A stretch of 33,304 nt of DNA from contig JADGHJ010000012.1 in the NCBI GenBank assembly GCA_019686175.1, positions 1-33,304 of the forward strand. Reading direction: 5' to 3'. The DNA is from Chloroflexota bacterium. Lineage in GTDB: Bacteria > Chloroflexota > UBA6077 > JAJPHF01. A model generated the notes under the pieces. It was not told the DNA's origin and did no database searches. It saw nothing but the letters and a program-made list of their open reading frames with translations. Below, in pieces: positions 1-7,917 of this stretch. The translations under genes were made by a program, and so were the position numbers. Within the stretch, counting starts at the first letter, position 1. Each line of letters begins with the position of its first letter.

Positions 1-632
1 ACCTCGCCGGTGCCAGGCTCGCGCCAGGCGAGCGCCGCCGTGATTCCCAAGCGCCCTTCGTTGAACAGGAACGGCTCGGTCCAGACCACATCGGGGCTGA
101 CGATCGCCTGCCGGTACCAAGAGCGCTCGCGCGGATCGTAGCCCGCGGCCAGGGGACGGTGGAGGGGGAGCCGCAGTCCCAGCGGGGTCACCACTTCTTC
201 GTGGGGCAACCCACTGTTCACGCCGGGCGCGGAGCGGTTCAGCACCACCGAGCCGTCGCGGTCGCGCCACGCCCCCACGAAGCGACCGGTGGCATGGTCA
301 CTGTAGCTCACCCACGCCAGCCCGCGCGTGTAGCGCAGCCGCTCGACGAAGTGCTCGCCCAGGCGATCCAGGTCGTCGGCCGGCAACAGGCCCCGCCGCA
401 TCTCCGCTTCGAACTCGCGCAAGATGAGGACGGCGGGCTCGACGAGCCCGCGCAGCTGCAACGCCGCGGCGCCGGAGACCGCGCGGAAGTGCATGTCGGA
501 CAGCTCGCGGATCGACGCGCTGGTGCTGCGAAAGGCCACGAGGCTGATAGCACCGACGGTGAGCAACAGCAGCCCTGTCAAGAGGACGAGCAGGGTCACG
601 CGCAGTGGCACGCGCCGGGGTCGTGGTAGCAT
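1..632 (-). CDS. Membrane sensor protein with dCACHE-like extracytoplasmic domain (partial; runs off left edge)
   Basis: Own reverse-strand translation from ATG at 632: MLPRPRRVPLRVTLLVLLTGLLLLTVGAISLVAFRSTSASIRELSDMHF...AAGYDPRERSWYRQAIVSPDVVWTEPFLFNEGRLGITAALAWREPGTGE. N-terminal TM helix plus the YDPRxRxWYxxA signature typical of dCACHE domains. Absent from the ORF track because it has no stop within the window. Confidence 0.8.
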   Translation of the reverse strand, partial: MLPRPRRVPLRVTLLVLLTGLLLLTVGAISLVAFRSTSASIRELSDMHFRAVSGAAALQLRGLVEPAVLILREFEAEMRRGLLPADDLDRLGEHFVERLRYTRGLAWVSYSDHATGRFVGAWRDRDGSVVLNRSAPGVNSGLPHEEVVTPLGLRLPLHRPLAAGYDPRERSWYRQAIVSPDVVWTEPFLFNEGRLGITAALAWREPGTGE

Positions 633-969
633 CGACACTTAACCGTCATGCGCTGCCAGCTTGGCAGCGTAGATGATCACCAGGACCACCAGCGCCGTGG
701 CGCTCGACGGCACCGCAGCCAAACGGCCCGCCGCCGTCGCTACCAGTGTACGGTACCTGTTCGCACCATACCAGCACCTCCATTCATGGGGAGGCTGCCA
801 GGCGCTGCTTGCTAGACGCCCTGCGAGCGGCAACCATTAGCACCAGTTGCGCGTGCCCGCAGTGGGCAGGCGCGGCCGCCGCTCGGCATACTGAATACAG
901 GAGCGACTGGAATTTGCCCGCCACTGGGCCGTAGGCAGTGCTCGACGGCCAACCACCACAGAGGCGACG

Positions 970-3108
970 GTGCACGTTACGATCAACGGTAACACCCAAT
1001 TCCTGATCGCCGACGAGATCGGGGACATCGTCCCGGGTAGCGAGCAGGGGTTCTATCACTCCGATATCCGTTTTCTGTCGGAGTATCTGTTGGAACTCAA
1101 CGGCCGCCGGCTGCGGCCGCTGGCCACGCGGGTACTCGAGCACTTCCACTCGGTTCACCTGCTCTCCAATCCGGTGGGCGACGAGCTGGAAACGGAGAGC
1201 CTCACCCTGTTGCGCCAGCGCCTGCTCGACGGGGTCTTGCACGAGGACCTGGAGCTGCAGAGCTATCTCGATCGGCCCGTGCTGCTGCAACTCCAGTTCA
1301 CGTTCGCGGCCGACTTCCTGCACATCTTCCAGGTCCGGGGCCATATGGGACCTCAGGAGCCGGCAGCGGCGGCCCGCGGCACGCTGGTGCGGCCGCTGCC
1401 CGACGGGCGGGGGATCTACCTGAGCAAGTCCGATGGACGCGAGTTCCCCTGTGTCGAGATTCGCTTCTCGCAGCCGCCCTCGTATCCCCGCCCCAACGTC
1501 GTGCGCTTCGTGGTGACGCTGCCGCCGCGCGGCACCTGGCGGCTCTGCACGGACGTGCTGCCCCGCGCGACCGCGGGCCCGGTGTCGCGCGCGCAGTTCA
1601 CCTGCGAGCGCCCGCGCACGACCTTGCCGCCCCGGACGGAGCGGCCCGACTCGCTGCCGCTGCGCGAGGCGCCGCGGCTGGACACCGACTCCTACGTGCT
1701 GCAGGAGGCCTACGAGCGCGCGCTGCGGGACCTCTGGTCGCTCCACTTCAGCGGCAACCTGCAGCAAGCCGAGGGGGCTGTGCTGGCGGCCGGGATTCCC
1801 TGGTTCATGGCGCTGTTCGGCCGCGACAGCTTGATCTCCGCCTACCAGGCGCTGCCCTATTACCCCTACGTCGCGGCTAGCGTGCTGCGGGCGCTGGCCC
1901 GGCTACAGGGGACCCAGGTGAACCCGCGCACCGAGGAGCAACCAGGCAAGATCCTGCACGAGCACCGGCCGGAAGCGCTGCTTGGCGATCGCGCTCCCAT
2001 TCCCGCCTTCCCCTATTACGGGACCATCGATGCCACGCCGCTGTTCTTGATCGTGCTGGCCGCCACCTATCGGCACACCGGCGACGCGGCACTGGTCGAC
2101 GAACTCTGGCCATCGGCCGAGCGCGCGCTGGCCTGGATCGATGAGTACGGCGACCGCGACGGCGACGGCTTCCTAGAGTACCTCCGCTCCACTGATGAAG
2201 GATTAATCAACCAGGGCTGGAAGGACTCCTGGGACAGCATCCGCTTCCGCGACGGCACGGTCGCCCAAGGGCCGATCGCGCTGTGCGAGGTGCAAGGCTA
2301 TGCCTACGCCGCCCGGCTGGCGATGGCCGAGCTGTGTGAGGCCCGCGGTGACGCCGCCCGGGCGGCGCAGCTGCGCGCGGCGGCCACGGCGCTCGCGGCT
2401 CAGTTCGAACGCGTCTTCTGGCTGCCCGAGCGGGGCTACTACGCGCTGGCCCTCGACGGGCGCAAGCAGCCGGTCGACGGCCTGGCGTCGAACGCGGGGC
2501 AGGCACTGTGGACCGGCATCGTGCCGCCCGAGCGCGCGCCACGGGTCGCGGAGGTGCTGCTCGGCCCCGAGATGTTCAGCGGCTGGGGCGTGCGCACCAT
2601 GGGTGCCCGCGAGGGCGGCTATAACCCCGTCGGCTACCACACTGGGACGGTGTGGCCTCACGACAACTCGCTCATCGCGGCGGGGCTAGCCCGGTACGGT
2701 CTGTTCGAGGAAGCCGCGCGGATCATCCAGGCACAGCTCGCCACCGCCGCCCACTTCCCGAACTACCGCTTGCCCGAGCTCTTCGCGGGTTACGGCCGCG
2801 ACGAGTTCAGCTTCGTGGTCGAGTACCCGGTGGCCTGCAGCCCCCAGGCATGGGCCGCGGGTGCCGTGCTGCTGTACGTCACGACCATGCTCGGCCTGGT
2901 AGTCGACGCGCCCCGACGCCAGATCCGGCTGCGTCCGTTCCTGCCGCCAGGCATCAACCACCTGCGCCTACGAGGCGTGCGGCTGCCCGAGGGTGAACTC
3001 GACGTCGAGCTAGTGCGGGAGTACGGCGAGCTCCAGAGCCGGCTGCACGAGGCGCCGCGCGGCTGGCGGGTCGAGGGTGCCATGTGGCGCGACACGCCGT
3101 TCTGGTAA
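970..3108 (+). CDS. Amylo-alpha-1,6-glucosidase / glycogen debranching enzyme-like protein
   Basis: 712 aa; N-terminal NTQFLIADEIGDIVPGSEQGFYHSDIRFLSEYLLELNG (GDE N-terminal bis-like) and C-terminal (alpha/alpha)6 glucosidase-like motifs (WFMALFGRDSLISAYQ, GYHTGTVWPHDNSLIAAGLARYG). GTG start. Confidence 0.88.
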   Translation: MHVTINGNTQFLIADEIGDIVPGSEQGFYHSDIRFLSEYLLELNGRRLRPLATRVLEHFHSVHLLSNPVGDELETESLTLLRQRLLDGVLHEDLELQSYLDRPVLLQLQFTFAADFLHIFQVRGHMGPQEPAAAARGTLVRPLPDGRGIYLSKSDGREFPCVEIRFSQPPSYPRPNVVRFVVTLPPRGTWRLCTDVLPRATAGPVSRAQFTCERPRTTLPPRTERPDSLPLREAPRLDTDSYVLQEAYERALRDLWSLHFSGNLQQAEGAVLAAGIPWFMALFGRDSLISAYQALPYYPYVAASVLRALARLQGTQVNPRTEEQPGKILHEHRPEALLGDRAPIPAFPYYGTIDATPLFLIVLAATYRHTGDAALVDELWPSAERALAWIDEYGDRDGDGFLEYLRSTDEGLINQGWKDSWDSIRFRDGTVAQGPIALCEVQGYAYAARLAMAELCEARGDAARAAQLRAAATALAAQFERVFWLPERGYYALALDGRKQPVDGLASNAGQALWTGIVPPERAPRVAEVLLGPEMFSGWGVRTMGAREGGYNPVGYHTGTVWPHDNSLIAAGLARYGLFEEAARIIQAQLATAAHFPNYRLPELFAGYGRDEFSFVVEYPVACSPQAWAAGAVLLYVTTMLGLVVDAPRRQIRLRPFLPPGINHLRLRGVRLPEGELDVELVREYGELQSRLHEAPRGWRVEGAMWRDTPFW

Positions 3109-3119
3109 CGGTGCAACCC

Positions 3120-3491
3120 CTACGGTAGCGGCGGGCCCGTCTCGCCTGCCGGCTCTGGCAGCGCGGGGATCACGCCACGGCGCTGGGCACTGGCCAGCCA
3201 GGCGGCCAGGTCGGCGCTGGTGTACACCCAGCGCCACCCTTGCGCCCAGCGGCCGACCACCTCCCAGACGAACCGCGCCCATACGGCGCGGGGAACGGCG
3301 TACCCGAGGTGGTCCGCCAGGATCGAACGGGCGAGGTCCGCGGCCCCCGGCCCGCCGTATCCCCAGCCCCAGCCATCCACGCTGTCATTGCTGATCCGTG
3401 CCAACGGCCACCAGCCCGTAGCATCCTGGACGACGACGATACACGGGCCGAGGCCGTGCAGGCTATCCGAGTAGCCGCGGTAGATCTTCAC
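3120..3491 (-). CDS. DUF6166-like protein
   Basis: C-terminal part of the 258-aa track ORF; likely GTG start at 3491: VKIYRGYSDSLHGLGPCIVVVQDATGWWPLARISNDSVDGWGWGYGGPGAADLARSILADHLG...RFVWEVVGRW. The YRGY / WGYGGxGxAxLAxxIL / FxWEVV pattern is recalled from the DUF6166 family. Confidence 0.7.
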   Translation of the reverse strand: MKIYRGYSDSLHGLGPCIVVVQDATGWWPLARISNDSVDGWGWGYGGPGAADLARSILADHLGYAVPRAVWARFVWEVVGRWAQGWRWVYTSADLAAWLASAQRRGVIPALPEPAGETGPPLP

Positions 3492-3783
3492 GCGAGTCGG
3501 TCCTGCCTCTGCACGTGGGTGTTCCGCCCCGCCAGCGGGGCCATCGCTCTCAGGATAGTCGAGGCGGGCGCCCCCTGCCCATCGGGGTTGGCGGTGCAGG
3601 ACGCGGCTTGGAACGGTGAATGCCGTATCCTTAGGGAGCAGCGGGCCGAGCGTGGCCCCGCGGCGCACCGGGACCGCGCAATGGCCGGCCACGGTTGCGC
3701 CCGCGTGGGCGCCAGGCTTAGCATGAAGCCACGACCCGTCGCCGTGTCGGGGCCCACTGCACGCGCAGCGCCGAGGAGGTCGC

Positions 3784-5088
3784 ATGCCCGACGTCACCAC
3801 TACTTCCGCCATCGCCACCGGCCACCTCGCAGTGCAGGATTCACGCACCGGGAAAGCGTACGAGCTGCCGATCCGCGAGGGCGCCATCCGTGCCACTGAC
3901 CTACGTCAGATCAAGACGGACGCCAAAGATTTCGGGCTGATGAGCTACGACCCGGGGCTGGTCAACACCGCCGCGTGCCGGAGCGCCATCACCTTCATCG
4001 ACGGCGACGCCGGCAAGCTCTGGTACCGTGGCTACCCCATCGAGGAGCTGGCCGAGGGCGCGACCTTCTTGGAGGTGGCGTACCTGCTGCTCCACGGGGA
4101 GCTTCCTACCCCGGCGCAGCTCGACGCCTGGACGCAGGCGGTGCGGGCGGAGAGCGAGGTCCCGGACGGGATCGTCGCCCTCGTCCGCTCGTTCCCGCGG
4201 GAAGCGCACCCGATGTCCGTGCTGCTGGCGGCCGTCGGGGGCCTGGGAGCCTACCATCCCGAGTCCAAGGCGATCCAGCAGCCCGAGCAGCGCCTGCGCG
4301 ACATCCGGCGGCTCATCGGCGTCATGCCCACGCTGGCCGGCTTGATCTACCGCCACCTCACCGGCCGCGAGCCGCGCCGCTTTCCGGCGACCGGCGACTA
4401 CGCGCGTGACTTGCTCACGGCGCTGTTCGCTGACGACGAGCAGTATACGCCCGATCCGCGCGTGGTCCGCGCGATGAACGTGCTGCTGATCCTGCACGCG
4501 GATCACGAGCAGAACTGCAGCACCAACGCCGTGCGCAACATCGGCTCGGCGGACACGGACCCCTACTCCTGCATCGCGGGCGGCGTGGCGGCGCTCTACG
4601 GCCCCCTGCACGGCGGGGCGAACGAGGCCGTGCTCCGCATGCTGCACCAGATCCAGACCGTCGATCGCGTGCCGGGCTTCGTGGATCGGGTCAAGCGCGG
4701 CGAAGGCCGCCTCATGGGCTTCGGCCACCGTGTGTACAAGAACTACGATCCCCGCGCACGCATCATCAAGCGTACGGCCGAAGAGGTGTTCGCCGCCCAG
4801 GGCATGAACCCGCTGCTCGACGTGGCCGTCGCCCTGGAGAAAGTCGCCCTCGAGGACGCCTACTTCATCGAGCGCAAGCTGTACCCGAACGTGGACTTCT
4901 ACAGCGGGCTGATCTACGAGGCGCTGGGGCTGCCGCCCGGGATGTTCACCGTCATCTTCGCCGTCGCCCGCACCAGCGGCTGGCTCGCCCAGTGGCAGGA
5001 GATGGTGGAGGACGACGAGCAGAAGATCGCGCGCCCACGCCAGATCTACATCGGCCCCGGGCTGCGCCACTACACGCCGCGTGGCTGA
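3784..5088 (+). CDS. gltA: Citrate synthase
   Basis: 434 aa; LWYRGYPIEELAEGATFLEVAYLLLHGELPT, MSVLLAAVGGLGAYHP, ALYGPLHGGANEAVLRML, MGFGHRVYKNYDPRA, all characteristic of citrate synthase. Confidence 0.96.
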   Translation: MPDVTTTSAIATGHLAVQDSRTGKAYELPIREGAIRATDLRQIKTDAKDFGLMSYDPGLVNTAACRSAITFIDGDAGKLWYRGYPIEELAEGATFLEVAYLLLHGELPTPAQLDAWTQAVRAESEVPDGIVALVRSFPREAHPMSVLLAAVGGLGAYHPESKAIQQPEQRLRDIRRLIGVMPTLAGLIYRHLTGREPRRFPATGDYARDLLTALFADDEQYTPDPRVVRAMNVLLILHADHEQNCSTNAVRNIGSADTDPYSCIAGGVAALYGPLHGGANEAVLRMLHQIQTVDRVPGFVDRVKRGEGRLMGFGHRVYKNYDPRARIIKRTAEEVFAAQGMNPLLDVAVALEKVALEDAYFIERKLYPNVDFYSGLIYEALGLPPGMFTVIFAVARTSGWLAQWQEMVEDDEQKIARPRQIYIGPGLRHYTPRG

Positions 5089-5140
5089 GCCCACCACGGC
5101 CGGACGCCGGGCCACCGGGGACAAGGGGAGCGGGACAGTC

Positions 5141-5851
5141 ATGAATGCGCTGCGTGCTTATGAGCAGCGCCTGCGCGACGCGCTGGGGCTGGCAGGGCGG
5201 CCGGTCGGCGTGGCCTTCCTGGAGCGGCCGCCGGCTGAGATTCCGCCCTTCGCCGGCAGCGCCCCGGCGGGCTGCCACTTCTGGCGGCTCGCCGCCGAGG
5301 GACGCACGTTCTACACCGTTCCTGCAGACCATCACCACTGCCCCATCGGGAGCTACACCCACAACGTACCGCTACCCGAGGCGCGCGCCGCCGAGCTGCA
5401 GCGGACGCTCGACTGGATGGCCGACCTCGGCTACCTGCGCCCGGAGGAGGTACCCACGCTCCCGCGGCTGGCGCGGCCCCCGGGCGCTATCGTCTATGCG
5501 CCGCTCGGCGCGATGCCGGTCCCGCCGGACGCCGTCCTGCTGGCGAGCCGGCCGGGCCGCCTGATGCTGCTCCAGGAGGCCGCCTTGCACGCCGGCCTGG
5601 GCGCCGCCTTCCCGTTGCTGGCGCGCCCCACCTGCATGGCGCTGCCGGCCGCGCTCGACCGCGGCCTCGTGCTCAGCGCGGGCTGCATCGGCAACCGCAT
5701 CTACACCGATCTCGGCGACGACGAGCTGTACGTGGTGCTACCCGGGCGCGACCTGCCACGGGTCGTGGAAGCGCTGGACACGGTGGTCGCGGCGAACGCG
5801 GCGCTCGCCGACTACCATCGCGCCCGCCGTCAACAGCTCAGCGCCGAGTAG
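5141..5851 (+). CDS. DUF169 domain-containing protein
   Basis: MNALRAYEQRLRDALGLAGRPVGVAFLE...GCHFWRLAAEGRTFYTVPADHHHCPIGSYTHNVPLP; DUF169/COG2043-like Cys-containing pattern. The track ORF starts at 5081; ATG at 5141 is the more likely start. Confidence 0.8.
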   Translation: MNALRAYEQRLRDALGLAGRPVGVAFLERPPAEIPPFAGSAPAGCHFWRLAAEGRTFYTVPADHHHCPIGSYTHNVPLPEARAAELQRTLDWMADLGYLRPEEVPTLPRLARPPGAIVYAPLGAMPVPPDAVLLASRPGRLMLLQEAALHAGLGAAFPLLARPTCMALPAALDRGLVLSAGCIGNRIYTDLGDDELYVVLPGRDLPRVVEALDTVVAANAALADYHRARRQQLSAE

Positions 5852-5955
5852 TGGCCGCGCCGGCGTATGAAGCCGTGGGCTGCGCGCATGGTACGATCTA
5901 TGGCAGGAGAGGCCGCGGCCCACTGCGGCGCGGATCTAGACGAGGACGGTGAACA

Positions 5956-6609
5956 ATGGCGAACGAGGGCAACGCGCCGGGGACCGGTCCGCTGGTGACG
6001 TTCACGGATGTCGCCCGGCAGAAGCTGATCGAGGTGCTGGACGAGAAGCAGCTCCGGGGCCAGGCGGCGGTGCGCCTCGCCGTCCAGGGCCGGGGGCCCA
6101 ACGGCCTGGAGTACGCCATGGCGCTGGAGCCCGAGGGCCAGCCCGATCCGACTGATACCGTGGTGGACGTCGGCGACTTCCAGGTGTTCGTCGACGCCGA
6201 GTCAGCCCCGCAGATCCAGGGTGCCACGGTGGATTATGTCGAGGATCTGATGGGCGGCGGCTTCCAGATCCACAACCCCAATCCGTTGTGGAGCGACCCA
6301 CTCGCCCAGGGCATCCAGGAGTTGATCGACACGCGCATCAACCCCAGCGTGCGCATGCACGGCGGCCACGTCACGCTGATCGACGTGAAGGACAACCTCG
6401 TGTATGTGCGCCTGGGCGGCGGCTGCCAGGGGTGCGGCATGGTGGACGTCACCCTCCGGCAGGGGATCGAGGCCCTGATCAAGCAGCAGTTCCCGCAGAT
6501 CGAGGCCGTCGTCGACACCACGGACCATCGCGGCGGCACCAACCCCTACTACCAGCCCGCCAAGGGTGCCGCCGGGCAGAGCCCGTTCTACGCTCCATCC
6601 AAGGGATAG
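5956..6609 (+). CDS. nfuA: NfuA-type Fe-S cluster carrier (degenerate A-type N-domain plus NifU C-terminal domain)
   Basis: 217 aa; NPSVRMHGGHVTLIDVKDNLVYVRLGGGCQGCGMVDVTLRQGIEALI with the CxxC of the Nfu domain; N-terminal HesB/IscA-like region lacks the A-type cysteines. Confidence 0.85.
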   Translation: MANEGNAPGTGPLVTFTDVARQKLIEVLDEKQLRGQAAVRLAVQGRGPNGLEYAMALEPEGQPDPTDTVVDVGDFQVFVDAESAPQIQGATVDYVEDLMGGGFQIHNPNPLWSDPLAQGIQELIDTRINPSVRMHGGHVTLIDVKDNLVYVRLGGGCQGCGMVDVTLRQGIEALIKQQFPQIEAVVDTTDHRGGTNPYYQPAKGAAGQSPFYAPSKG

Positions 6610-6615
6610 GCGCGC

Positions 6616-7917
6616 TCAGCGAGGCTGTCCCACCACCGGTAGCGCGAGCCGCGCGGGGCCCGCGGCCAGACATTCCGCCGCGGCAGGGGGCGCATCGGCA
6701 GGGCCAATCAGGAAGCCGAGTCGGGCGTGCGCCTCGCGTAGCGCGGCCTCCACCGCCTCGGGCGTGTCGCCGCGGGCGAACAGGAAGCCGAGGTAACGGT
6801 CGCCCTCGGGCAAAGGCACCACCGGCTGGCCGAGCGGGATCGTGATCTCCAGCCCCTCGATGCCCGGCACCCGCCGCGCGGTCTCCTCGCCTTGCACGCC
6901 GTACAGGACGCCCGCCCGCGGAATGGGCAGCATCATCACCCCGGCCGCCGCGCGCTCGCGGACCAGCAGCCCCGTGAGGTCCAGGCCCACGGCATGGCGC
7001 AGGATCAACTCTTCCAGACTGATACCGGCGCCGAAGCGGAGCGTCCGGGAGCAGAGGCCGCCGATCGAGCGCGCGGCGATCTCCAGCACGTACGGCCCGC
7101 CCGGCCCGACGCGCAACTCGGCGTGCAGCGGCCCCTCGCGTAGCCCCAGCGCCGCGGCCGCGCGCGCCACCCTGTCCGCCACCGCGGCTTGCAGGACAGG
7201 CGGGTGGCGCGAGGGCGTGATGTACAGTGTCTCCTCGAAGTACGGCCCGTCGAGCGGGTCCGGCTTGTCGAACACCGCCAGCACGTGCAGCTGGCCGGCC
7301 ACCAGCAGCCCCTCCAGCGCGACCTCCGGTCCCGGCAGGAACGACTCCACCAGAATGTGCCGCTGGTTGGCGTCGTCGGCGGCGAGCAGCGCCGCGATGC
7401 GCTGGAACGCCGCCACGAACTCGGCGGGCGTGTCGGCGCGGATCACGCCGCGGCTGGCGGCCAGGGCGGTGGGCTTGAGCACGCAGGGGTACGGCGCGAC
7501 GGCCGCCGCCCGCGCCGGATCGGCGTCCACCGTCCAGCGCTGGAAGGCCGGGCCGGGCAGGCCCGCGTGGGCCAGAACTCGCCGCAGGCGGTACTTGTCT
7601 CGGGTGGCGCGCACGGCGTCCGGGGCGTTGTGTGGCAAGCCCAGCGCCGCCGCGGCCAGCGCGGCCAGCACCGCCGTGTCGTCGTCCACGCCGATGACCG
7701 CGTCGAGCGGTACGTCGCGGGCGAAGCGCACGATGCGGCGCACCGCGCGGTCGGGCCGCCGGAAATCGAGCGCGAGGGTGGTATTGCGAACGTGGCCGGC
7801 CAAGGCTTGGCGCCGCTCCGAGCCGACCACCACCTCGACGCCCAGGCGGCGCGCCGCAGTGAGGAACGGCCGCGCACGATAGGTGCGCGTGCTCATGAGC
7901 AAGAGGACACGCGGCAT
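6616..7917 (-). CDS. ATP-grasp domain protein, L-amino acid ligase (LAL)-like
   Basis: 433 aa; PCVLKPTALAASRGVIRADTPAEF and HILVESFLPGPEVALEGLLVAGQLHVLAVFDKPDPLDGPYFEETLYITPS (ATP-grasp), C-terminal GVMMLPIPRAGVLYGVQGEE...LGFLFARGDTPEAVEAALREAHARL resembling LAL C-terminal domain 2. ATG at 7917 abuts the TAG at 7920-7918 of the upstream gene. Confidence 0.82.
   Translation of the reverse strand: MPRVLLLMSTRTYRARPFLTAARRLGVEVVVGSERRQALAGHVRNTTLALDFRRPDRAVRRIVRFARDVPLDAVIGVDDDTAVLAALAAAALGLPHNAPDAVRATRDKYRLRRVLAHAGLPGPAFQRWTVDADPARAAAVAPYPCVLKPTALAASRGVIRADTPAEFVAAFQRIAALLAADDANQRHILVESFLPGPEVALEGLLVAGQLHVLAVFDKPDPLDGPYFEETLYITPSRHPPVLQAAVADRVARAAAALGLREGPLHAELRVGPGGPYVLEIAARSIGGLCSRTLRFGAGISLEELILRHAVGLDLTGLLVRERAAAGVMMLPIPRAGVLYGVQGEETARRVPGIEGLEITIPLGQPVVPLPEGDRYLGFLFARGDTPEAVEAALREAHARLGFLIGPADAPPAAAECLAAGPARLALPVVGQPR

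Noticed and set aside
784-1767. 327-aa minus-strand ORF overlapping the 5' end of the debranching enzyme
   Set aside because: Antisense to a well-supported CDS; compositional artefact.
3901-5142. 413-aa minus-strand ORF antisense to citrate synthase
   Set aside because: Shadow of a well-supported gene; no motifs.
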